Shown here: positions 34,862-41,884 of the stretch, in pieces | Numbering within the stretch: position 1 is the first letter of the stretch | Layout of the letters: each line of letters starts with the position of its first letter | DNA from: Verrucomicrobium sp. BvORR034 | GTDB lineage: Bacteria; Verrucomicrobiota; Verrucomicrobiia; Verrucomicrobiales; Verrucomicrobiaceae | Assembly: GCF_000739635.1 (NCBI RefSeq) | Contig: NZ_BATQ01000045.1 | Coordinates: 1-64,000 of the forward strand | Reading direction: 5' to 3' | DNA length: 64,000 nucleotides | Notes under the pieces: generated by a model | The model's database searches: none | What the model was told of the DNA's origin: nothing | What the model saw: only the letters and a program-made list of their open reading frames with translations | Program-made: the position numbers and the translations under genes

Positions 34862-35599
34862 ATGCGACTGCTTCCACTAGGCTGCGCATGTCTTCTGGCC
34901 ATGAACGCAGGTTGTGATCCGGTGCTGCCCACCGCCAGTCAGGCGGCGGACGGGGAAGGGGGCTTTGCGGTGGAGAGGCGACGCATGGTGGAGGCCCAAC
35001 TCCAGGCCCCGGACCGAGGCATCCGGCATGAAGGGGTGTTGAAGGCCATGCTAGAGGTGCCCCGGCATGAGTTCGTGCCTGCCAAGTTCAGATCTGACGC
35101 CTACGATGACCGTCCCCTGCCCATTGGCCATGACCAGACGATCTCGCAGCCTTTTATCGTGGCCTTCATGACGGAGGCGCTGGATCCCAAGCCCACCCAT
35201 CGCGTGCTGGAGATCGGTACCGGTTCCGGCTATCAGGCCGCGGTCCTGGCCCGGCTGGTCAAAGAGGTGTTCACGATCGAAATTGTGGAGCCGCTGGGTC
35301 GCCGGGCGGAAGCTGATCTGAAGCGTCTAGGGTATAACAATGTGCAGGTGCGCGTCGGCGACGGCTACGCCGGGTGGCCGGAGCATGCCCCTTTTGACAC
35401 CATCATCGTCACCTGCGCGCCGGATCACGTGCCCCAGCCGCTCACCGACCAGCTCAAGGAAGGTGGTCGCCTCATCATCCCCGTGGGAGGGCAAGGCGCC
35501 CAGTCCCTGGTGCTGATTCGCAAGAAAGACGGCAAGCTGAAGCGGGAGCAAGTGATGGACGTGCGGTTCGTGCCTATGACGGGGAAGGCGGAGGAGTAG
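34862..35599 (+). CDS. pcm: Protein-L-isoaspartate O-methyltransferase with lipoprotein-type signal
   Basis: 245 residues. The catalytic domain is intact: MLEVPRHEFVP, the substrate loop IGHDQTISQPFIVAFMTEAL and the SAM motif VLEIGTGSGYQAAVLARL. The N-terminus MRLLPLGCACLLAMNAGC looks like a lipoprotein signal with Cys at about residue 18, which would send the enzyme out of the cytoplasm, where no SAM is expected. An internal start (MVEAQLQAP) would give a normal cytoplasmic enzyme. The enzyme repairs isoaspartyl residues in aged proteins. It is divergent from the TetR/exporter operon. Confidence 0.9.
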   Translation: MRLLPLGCACLLAMNAGCDPVLPTASQAADGEGGFAVERRRMVEAQLQAPDRGIRHEGVLKAMLEVPRHEFVPAKFRSDAYDDRPLPIGHDQTISQPFIVAFMTEALDPKPTHRVLEIGTGSGYQAAVLARLVKEVFTIEIVEPLGRRAEADLKRLGYNNVQVRVGDGYAGWPEHAPFDTIIVTCAPDHVPQPLTDQLKEGGRLIIPVGGQGAQSLVLIRKKDGKLKREQVMDVRFVPMTGKAEE

Positions 35600-35615
35600 T
35601 GACCTCCCGCCTCTA

Positions 35616-36956
35616 CTAGGCCTGCGCCCGCAAGACCCGCAGCATGTTTTGCCCTAGAACTGCTCGGATGTCGTCATCCTTGTGGCCCCGCATGACCAGC
35701 CCCAGGGTGAAGAGGGGCCAGTTGGTCCAGGCCAGGCTCTGCTCCGCCTCCAGGGTGGTTTGAAAGTCATCCTTGGGCCAGAGGTGCTCCCAGGAGGGGC
35801 CGGGGGTGCTGAGTGGGGAGCTGCCGTCCGCGCGACGTTTCACTTTGAGACGCTCCGCTTTGTCAAAACGTGAGAGGTACCCCACATCTGTTCCAATGGC
35901 CACATGGGTGGGGCCAAACTTTTTCAGCAGATGGTCGAGGTGATCCATCATTGCCACGATGTCCCCTTTGCCGCCCAGAAAGCGTGAGATGCAGCAGATG
36001 CCCACGAGCCCGTCCGTGTCGCAGATGGCCTGGATGACTTCATCCGGCTTGCCGCGGAAGTGTTTGTAAAGGCTGGCGCACGAGGTGTGACTGGCCACCA
36101 TCGGCTTGGTGGAGGCTTTGGCTGCCTCCAGACTGGTTCTCCACCCGGAGTGGGCCACATCCACAATGACGCCAGCTCGGTTGAGTTCCGCCACCGCCTG
36201 ATGTCCGAAGTCGCTGAGGCCGCCATTGTCGGGCTCGCCCGCGCCATCGCCCAACGGATTGCGGCGGTTGTAGGTGACGTGCATCATGCGCACCCCGAGT
36301 TGCTGGAAGATGCGCACAAGGCGGAGTTCATCACGGGTGCTCTCCCATGCACCCCGCAGAGGCACGCCGTTGGTGGTGAACAGGAGGCAGATTCCGCCAG
36401 CCTTTCGAGTGTTCTCCACGTCCTCTGCAGTCACCGCCTTAGTCACCTCCGGCTTCATGAGGTCCGTCTTCTGGGTGAACCGGGCCAGCCGCTTGATCAA
36501 GCGAAGGGGATCGTTGCCCTCCTCACCTGCATTCTGAAAGATGCAGGTCACCCCTGCCGCTCGGAAGGCCTCCATGAACTCCTTTCTTTCAGCAGGATCG
36601 GTGGCGCTCCGCGTCATGGACATCTCCTCACGCAGGTCCACCAGTTCTGCTGGGCTTGCCCCGGCCTCCACAGCGGCTTGAAATTTCTCCCCATCGATGG
36701 CGGCGCGTGGGGCAAATGCGTAGCTGTCCAGCACCAGCGATTGGTGATGGAGTTCCCATGCGCGGTCCATTTGAGCCTGCGTCGGCTTGAGCAGATTCAG
36801 GGCAGTTTCCCGGGCGCGATCAATCACGTCGTTCCCGGTTCGCCAGATACCTCCGGCTTCCTGAGCCCGGACATGAATGTTGAACAACGGGGCAGCAACA
36901 AGGGCCGAGGCGGTGTGAACGGTGCGACGAAGCAACTGACGGCGGGAGAGTGACAT
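35616..36956 (-). CDS. Exported peptidase M19 (membrane dipeptidase-like), altered metal site
   Basis: 446 residues from ATG 36956. A twin-arginine signal (SRRQLLRRT) leads. The M19 barrel is recognisable by MMHVTYNRRNPLGDGA, the metal ligands in VIVDVAHSGWR and MVASHTSCASL, and HVAIGTDVGY. The N-terminal HxD metal motif, normally DGHNDL-like, reads LVLDSYAFAPR (about 75-84), so the His and Asp ligands are replaced by Tyr and Phe. It may bind one metal or act on another substrate. It lies 43 bases downstream of an exported amidohydrolase in the same direction, probably one operon for use of small amides or peptides. Confidence 0.85.
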   Translation of the reverse strand: MSLSRRQLLRRTVHTASALVAAPLFNIHVRAQEAGGIWRTGNDVIDRARETALNLLKPTQAQMDRAWELHHQSLVLDSYAFAPRAAIDGEKFQAAVEAGASPAELVDLREEMSMTRSATDPAERKEFMEAFRAAGVTCIFQNAGEEGNDPLRLIKRLARFTQKTDLMKPEVTKAVTAEDVENTRKAGGICLLFTTNGVPLRGAWESTRDELRLVRIFQQLGVRMMHVTYNRRNPLGDGAGEPDNGGLSDFGHQAVAELNRAGVIVDVAHSGWRTSLEAAKASTKPMVASHTSCASLYKHFRGKPDEVIQAICDTDGLVGICCISRFLGGKGDIVAMMDHLDHLLKKFGPTHVAIGTDVGYLSRFDKAERLKVKRRADGSSPLSTPGPSWEHLWPKDDFQTTLEAEQSLAWTNWPLFTLGLVMRGHKDDDIRAVLGQNMLRVLRAQA

Positions 36957-36999
36957 GGGAGCAGAGGCGGACAAAGTGAGTGGAAGGGGGTTTTTGAAA

Positions 37000-38745
37000 C
37001 TAGGGGGCCTGATAGACCAGCTGACCAGCCAGCCAGGTCTTGAGTACCTTGGTTTGCGCCAGGTCATTGATCGGGCAGGTGAGGGGATCGCGATCCAGGA
37101 GAATCATGTCCGCCTGTTTGCCGTTCTCAAGGGAGCCTGTTTGGGATTCAAGGAACAACAAACGCGCATTGTTGATCGTGTACATCTGGATGGCCTGCTC
37201 GCGGGTCAGGCATTCCTCGGGATGCATGGGTTCATCGAGGAATCGCGCCGTTCGGGTGACGGCGATCCACATGCCCAGCCAGGGGTTGTAGGGGTTCACG
37301 GAGCGGAAGGAGCCGATCTTCTGCATGTGGTCACTGCCGCCTCCCACAACACCGCCTGCGGCGAAGATGCTCTTGAGCGGCTGAAACCAGCGGGTGCGCT
37401 CCTGGCCGAACTGCCCCAGCAGGGTGCGGGAGTCCAGGTGCAGCCAGATGGGCTGGATATCCATCATCACTCCCAGTGCCGCAGCCCGGCGGACGGCTTC
37501 TTCACTCATGAAGTTGCTGTGGGTGATGCAGGCCCGCGTGTTGCGAACCGGGTGCTCGGTGTTGACCTTTTCGTATGCATCCAGCAGCGTGTGAACCGCG
37601 CCATCGCCCACACTGTGGGCGGTGAATTGCAGCCCTGCGGCGGTCACCTTGTCCACCATCCTTTGCAGTGTCTCCGGCTGGATGTTCAGCGTGCCGCGGT
37701 AGGCGGGATCAGAGATGCCGTACACCTGGCTGATGCCCCAGGGCTGGCGCATGTAGGCGCTGCCGGTGAGCATGCCGCCGTCCAGCCAGACCTTGGTGCC
37801 GATGATGCGGAGGCGGTCATCGCCTTTGCACAAGGGGTGGGCGATCACTTCATCAATGCCCTGCTCGATGGTGCGCCACATGCCGACGGTATTGAAGGTG
37901 TGCGAGCACATGACGCGCAGGCTCAGCTCTCCCCGCTTCTTCATTTCCTCGTACCGGTCGAGCGACGCCCGGCCCGCGCCACGGTCTCCAATCGCGGTCA
38001 GCCCCACGGAGTTGTAGTCCTGGAACAGGGCCCGCGTGCGTTCATAGACCTCGGCAGGGCTCGGGGACTTGACCTTCTGCTTCATTTTCACAAATCGCCC
38101 CATTTCACGGAGCAGTCCGGTGGGTTCGCCCGTGATGGGGTCGATCTCCACCTTTCCAGGGCCCCCGTCCGTGATCTTGAAATCGCGAGTGATGCCGCTC
38201 AATTGGAGCGCCAGACTGTTAAGCATGCAGTCCGGTCCCGTGGAGAAGTTGACCGCGTGATTGGGCGCGGCCTGGTCCAGCTCTTGCCGGGTGGGGTAGC
38301 GCTGCTCCTTCAGCCGGGTGATGAAGACCTGCCGGACGTAGATCCACGAACCCTCCGGCGTGGCTTTGGCCCGGGCTGCGATGTAGCTGAGGACGTCCTG
38401 GATGGTCTCCATCACAGGGATCTCGTGGTCATACTCCGTGAGCGCGGCAGACGGGTGGACGTGGGAGTCCATGAGCCCGGGCATGACTGTCTTTCCGCCC
38501 AGGTCGATCAGCTGGGTGCTGGATTCTTTGAGCGCGAGCACCTCTTGATTGCCGCCGCTGGCAAGGATGCGGCCGGTGGCATCCACGGCCAGCGCTTCCC
38601 GGATGCTGAATCCTGCATCGACCGTGAGGATCCTGCCATGGTGAAGGATGAGTGAGGGGGCCGTCGTCTGGCCCCAGCCGAGGCTGAAGGTGGATGACAG
38701 CAGCGTGGCGGCGAATGCCGTGCGCAGGATGGGAAGCGGACGCAT
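37000..38745 (-). CDS. Exported amidohydrolase, YtcJ-like
   Basis: 581 residues with a signal peptide (about 1-25, ending LGWGQ). The amidohydrolase 3 fold is shown by LILHHGRILTVD, the metal motif HxH in VMPGLMDSHVHPSAAL, HSVGDGAVHTLLDAYE and the late GGSDHMQ, followed by the composite-domain end KQADMILLDRDPLT. All metal ligands expected for the family appear present. The substrate is unknown; enzymes of this group hydrolyse amides or carbamates. It is the first gene of a pair with the M19-type gene. Confidence 0.93.
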   Translation of the reverse strand: MRPLPILRTAFAATLLSSTFSLGWGQTTAPSLILHHGRILTVDAGFSIREALAVDATGRILASGGNQEVLALKESSTQLIDLGGKTVMPGLMDSHVHPSAALTEYDHEIPVMETIQDVLSYIAARAKATPEGSWIYVRQVFITRLKEQRYPTRQELDQAAPNHAVNFSTGPDCMLNSLALQLSGITRDFKITDGGPGKVEIDPITGEPTGLLREMGRFVKMKQKVKSPSPAEVYERTRALFQDYNSVGLTAIGDRGAGRASLDRYEEMKKRGELSLRVMCSHTFNTVGMWRTIEQGIDEVIAHPLCKGDDRLRIIGTKVWLDGGMLTGSAYMRQPWGISQVYGISDPAYRGTLNIQPETLQRMVDKVTAAGLQFTAHSVGDGAVHTLLDAYEKVNTEHPVRNTRACITHSNFMSEEAVRRAAALGVMMDIQPIWLHLDSRTLLGQFGQERTRWFQPLKSIFAAGGVVGGGSDHMQKIGSFRSVNPYNPWLGMWIAVTRTARFLDEPMHPEECLTREQAIQMYTINNARLLFLESQTGSLENGKQADMILLDRDPLTCPINDLAQTKVLKTWLAGQLVYQAP

Positions 38746-38834
38746 GCACGAACAAACGCGCTCACAGGCGCTGTTCGTGCATGGTGTGGAGAATCAGTTC
38801 ACGCGACCGTTCCTCACCGGTAAAAACGGCGGGT

Positions 38835-39356
38835 TCAGGACTGCACGGATTCGTCGCTCTTGCCAGTGATCGTGCGGATGAGGTAGCGGCCGAAAAGAAT
38901 GGTGCTGAAACTCATGCCCATGAGCAGCAGCGCGTCCTTGGCTAGCACGATTTCACGATTCTTGAAATCGTTCGCGACGGGGATCGCCGTGGCTACCATC
39001 ACGGCCAGGCAGGCCAGCATGGCGAGTGCCGACTTGCCGCGAACGGAGCCGGATTGCCGCTTCCTGGCCTTCTCAATGTAAGCTGCTGCTTCGTCACCCA
39101 CGATGCCATGTTTGGCACCCAGCCACACACGGATTTCGAACTCCGGCGTCTGCAAGTCCACCTTGTTGTTCACCTGCTCTTGGATGGTCCATTGATGAGG
39201 GGCCGCCTTGGGGGCATTGGGATCGGTTTTGGTGTCCTCCTCCGGAAGCGGCGCGAAGAGGGGATCGATCTGTCGGTCCACGAACCAACGCGTCACTCCT
39301 TTGGCCATCGCGAGGGCGATGAATGCCAAAGCTCCGAGGCCGAGAATGAGCATCAT
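38835..39356 (-). CDS. Hypothetical membrane protein, member A of a paralogous pair
   Basis: 173 residues. One N-terminal membrane helix (MLILGLGALAFIALAMA), a polar linker with WTIQEQVNNKVDLQTPEFEI, RVWLGAKHGI and GDEAAAYIEKARKRQ, then two C-terminal helices (ALAMLACLAVMVATAIPV, LLLMGMSFSTILFGRYLI) and the end RTITGKSDES. The same plan and many identical positions occur in the 168-residue protein at 39942-40448. The polar domain could be a small helical fold on the cytoplasmic side. Family and function unknown. Confidence 0.75.
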   Translation of the reverse strand: MMLILGLGALAFIALAMAKGVTRWFVDRQIDPLFAPLPEEDTKTDPNAPKAAPHQWTIQEQVNNKVDLQTPEFEIRVWLGAKHGIVGDEAAAYIEKARKRQSGSVRGKSALAMLACLAVMVATAIPVANDFKNREIVLAKDALLLMGMSFSTILFGRYLIRTITGKSDESVQS

Positions 39357-39475
39357 ATGACTGAACTCCTAGCACAGAGCGTGCGAAATCCCAGAAGAAA
39401 GACGTCCTTCTCCCGGGGATTCCGCAGCCCGGTTGTGGCTCACTCTGATGTCTCACAACCGGCTCGCAGTCTGGG

Positions 39476-39910
39476 CTATTGCAACTCCGCCGTCACTGCC
39501 ACCGTGGTCGCGGCCGGACCGCCGCCAGGGCTGGAGAGTTCCACCTTCGTGAAAGGGGAATCGGGTTGAAGTGAAACCGTAAACCAGCGCAGGCTCTTGT
39601 TCTTGACCAGGCCATCCGCGAACTTGGAACCTGGCACCTTCACATCACCCACGTAGTCTGTAAAGACGATGCCATCACGAAGATCCACTTCGTCGACCTT
39701 GCCGTTTGCGTACGTCAGTTTCACGGTCATTGCTTCTTCGCTGCATAGCCCACCGGGATCTCCACACGCTGGGGGAGTGTGTTGGCGAAGGACTCGGGTG
39801 GCCCGCCTTTCAGCACGATGACATTGCCACCCAGCGAGCTCTTTTCCGGGTCCATGATGTCGAAGGGGATGCCCTCTACATTCACGATACCGAACTTTAG
39901 AAAGGGCTAG
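39476..39910 (-). pseudogene. Relic of a PVC-type secreted-protein C-terminal domain
   Basis: Two consecutive pieces can be read. The upstream piece (39910 down to about 39728) gives KFGIVNVEGIPFDIMDPEKS, then GGNVIVLKGGPP and LPQRVEIPVGYAAKKQ, then a stop. The downstream piece (39730-39476, 84 codons) gives MTVKLTYANGKVDEVDLRDG, FTDYVGDVKVPGSKFADG and VTAELQ. Together they follow a C-terminal domain known from large planctomycete and verrucomicrobial exported proteins (PFxLxDP, ILLYG, MPxSVxxP, then VRLHYADGK, DYxRRVDVPGSK). The middle part that normally reads like AIHLLSGVSGWG is lost at the join and no 5' part exists. The relic sits between two paralogous genes. Confidence 0.65.
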
Positions 39911-39941
39911 GTGTCACCGGTTTGCTCTTGGCTCTGAGCTA

Positions 39942-40448
39942 TCAATCAACCGGCGCACTGGTGTTGCCGGTGATGAGACGTAGCAGACACTTGAGAAACC
40001 AGAAGGCACAGATGCAAAAGACGGCAAGCAGTGCCAGCGTCCTCCCTCCTAGAAGCACCCCTCCCACTGCGGCGAAGGCGGTCGGAACGCCAGTGGCAAC
40101 CATTCCCACTCCGGAGATCAACATGCCGTAGAGTGCCCTCTCCCGCACCGCCAGTTTTCTCTTTCGCTGGGCGATGGCGAGCATGCGGTCAGCGTCTTTT
40201 CCGGAGATGTAATGTTTTTCCTCCAACCACGCCCGCACTTCGTCCACCGGAGTGTTCCAGTGGATCTTGGACGTCACCAGCTCCTGAATGGTCCAGCTCT
40301 TGGACCCCGGGGGAGGGGAGGGGGGCTCATCCGTGGGTGACTCACGAAACTCAGGGGCCTCCGTGCGATGTGCGATCCACTTTGTCAGAAGATGGGCTGC
40401 TACCCCTGCGGCGGCCAGGGCAAAAATGATGAAGGGAAACGAGTCCAT
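39942..40448 (-). CDS. Hypothetical membrane protein, member B of a paralogous pair
   Basis: 168 residues. An N-terminal helix (FPFIIFALAAAGVAAHLL), a Pro-rich acidic linker, then SWTIQELVTSKIHWNTPVDE, VRAWLEEKHYI and a Lys/Arg-rich helix, and two C-terminal helices (LISGVGMVATGVPTAFAAVG, LALLAVFCICAFWFLKCLL) with the end RLITGNTSAPVD. It shares the WTIQE, TPxxE, RxWLxxKH, MVAT and ITG positions with the protein at 38835-39356, so the two arose by duplication. A gene relic separates them. Function unknown. Confidence 0.75.
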   Translation of the reverse strand: MDSFPFIIFALAAAGVAAHLLTKWIAHRTEAPEFRESPTDEPPSPPPGSKSWTIQELVTSKIHWNTPVDEVRAWLEEKHYISGKDADRMLAIAQRKRKLAVRERALYGMLISGVGMVATGVPTAFAAVGGVLLGGRTLALLAVFCICAFWFLKCLLRLITGNTSAPVD

Positions 40449-40713
40449 GGAATCTGTTGCTCAGCTCGGTGTATGATGACTACAGTTGCAGGTTCATCGA
40501 GGCAGGTGGCACGACTTTTCCTGCTGTATTCGGTAGTTTGTGTCTGCCTTCGTGAGAGCGCGGAGGGCGCTATGTTCCAAAAGGACGACGTAGCTAGTTT
40601 AGGTCGTTCTTGTATAACAGATCGAGTGCTTGAGCGAGACTGATGGTTTCTTCGTTGACGGAAGCCTGCGTGAACATTCTGCTGGATTCAGCAATCACAG
40701 TCCCCAGATTTCG

Positions 40714-41082
40714 ATGAGAGCAATCTTCGCCAAAATGTACTCCTTGTATCTCCTGATGTCGTTGATCACTTTGTCGCTAGCTATGGGCTACATCGTGACG
40801 CAGTCCGCCGGAAGATACCCCTGTCCCCACGTGGGAACTCAACCCCGAATGCTAGCCTTCTATCTGGTTCCTACATGTTTGGTCGTTTTTGGTGGGGCTA
40901 AGAGCAGGCTGCATGGCCTCGCTCGGGCGGCCTGGGTCGGGCTGTTGGTGGTTTTGATGGTTATGGATCAATTCAATTTCCTGGTTGAATATGAAACGTG
41001 GCTGTATCGTGCTGGACCAAAATCAGGCACGCCTCCATGGAAGGTTTATCGTGAAGGTCGAACGATTTGGCAAGAGTGGTGA
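40714..41082 (+). CDS. Hypothetical membrane protein
   Basis: 122 residues from ATG 40714 (MRAIFAKMYSLYLLMSLITL); the frame is open upstream to 40630 without clear coding. Three or four hydrophobic segments are visible (YLLMSLITLSLAMGYIV, MLAFYLVPTCLVVFGG, AAWVGLLVVLMVMDQF), with a polar C-terminal end. GC content is clearly lower than in surrounding genes, which may point to acquired DNA. The 265 bases upstream hold nothing recognisable. Family unknown. Confidence 0.5.
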   Translation: MRAIFAKMYSLYLLMSLITLSLAMGYIVTQSAGRYPCPHVGTQPRMLAFYLVPTCLVVFGGAKSRLHGLARAAWVGLLVVLMVMDQFNFLVEYETWLYRAGPKSGTPPWKVYREGRTIWQEW

Positions 41083-41104
41083 GATCCGGTAGCCCCTTGC
41101 ACGT

Positions 41105-41779
41105 CTACGGAACAATCTCCCGCCACTCCCCCGGCCGAAAATCCGGCGGCAGCGCCAGTGATCCAATGCTTTCGCGGTGCAAGGAAACGACACGATTGCT
41201 CACCCGGTGAAACATGCGCTTGATCTGGTGATAGCGTCCTTCATGCAGGGTAACTCTCGCCAGCCGCTCTCCGAGGATCTCCAGCTCTGCCGGCAGGGTG
41301 GTCAGGTCTTCGGTGTGAAAATAGAAGCCTCTGGCAAACAGCTCCACGGCCTCGGGCGCGATGGGTTCGGCGGTTCCGACCAGATAGACCTTGGCCACCT
41401 TTTCATCCGGCTCAGTAAGGCGTTTCGACCAGCGTCCGTCATTGGTCAGCAGCAGCAGGCCTGAGGAGCTGCGGTCCAGTCGACCGGCAATGTGAAGGGT
41501 TTCCCTCGCGGGATGGTCGATCAACTCCAGGACCGTCGGATGCTGGGGATCGCTGGTGGCGCTGAGGTAGCCCACCGGTTTATGCAGCATGATGTACAGG
41601 GCCTGCTCGCCCTGTTGAACCAGGGTGTCATCGAGCCAGACAGTGGAAAAGCGATCCACCTCATGTTGCCCATCCGTCACCACCCGATCATCCACCTTCA
41701 CCTTTTTCCCCGCAATGGCCTGCATCGCGGCCGTCCTCCCCATGCCCTTGTGCTTGGCAATCAGTCGGGAGAGGAACAT
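41105..41779 (-). CDS. rsuA: RsuA-type 16S rRNA pseudouridine synthase
   Basis: 224 residues. The N-terminal S4-like RNA-binding domain (about 1-60: SRLIAKHKGMGRTAAMQAI) is followed by the synthase core with HKPVGYLSAT, the catalytic Asp in IAGRLDRSSSGLLLLTNDG, KVYLV, and the C-terminal LHEGRYHQIKRMFHRVSNRV. The short form and the sequence around the catalytic Asp fit RsuA, which modifies the position equivalent to U516 of 16S rRNA. It is separated from the phosphatase gene upstream by a GTTA-repeat hairpin. Confidence 0.92.
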   Translation of the reverse strand: MFLSRLIAKHKGMGRTAAMQAIAGKKVKVDDRVVTDGQHEVDRFSTVWLDDTLVQQGEQALYIMLHKPVGYLSATSDPQHPTVLELIDHPARETLHIAGRLDRSSSGLLLLTNDGRWSKRLTEPDEKVAKVYLVGTAEPIAPEAVELFARGFYFHTEDLTTLPAELEILGERLARVTLHEGRYHQIKRMFHRVSNRVVSLHRESIGSLALPPDFRPGEWREIVP

Positions 41780-41788
41780 GAAAGGGGG

Positions 41789-41884
41789 AGGTTAGGAGTT
41801 AGGGGTTATGAGTTAAGAGGGGCTGTAGTTGAGCGTAGCACATGGGGCGGCCAGCTCATAACGTCTAACCCTTAACGCCTAACC
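41789..41884. repeat. GTTA short-repeat inverted pair (site C)
   Basis: The left arm (41789-41820: units GTTAGGA, GTTAGGG, GTTATGA, GTTAAGA) and right arm (41855-41884, read in reverse GTTAGGC, GTTAAGG, GTTAGAC, GTTATGA) are imperfect complements around a 34-base centre. The right arm contains the TAG stop codon of the phosphatase gene. Confidence 0.7.

Noticed and set aside
36955-38655. A 566-codon frame on the + strand
   Set aside because: It is antisense to the amidohydrolase, whose family motifs are clear; high GC gives long open shadows. Its translation is His/Gly/Val-rich and has no motif.
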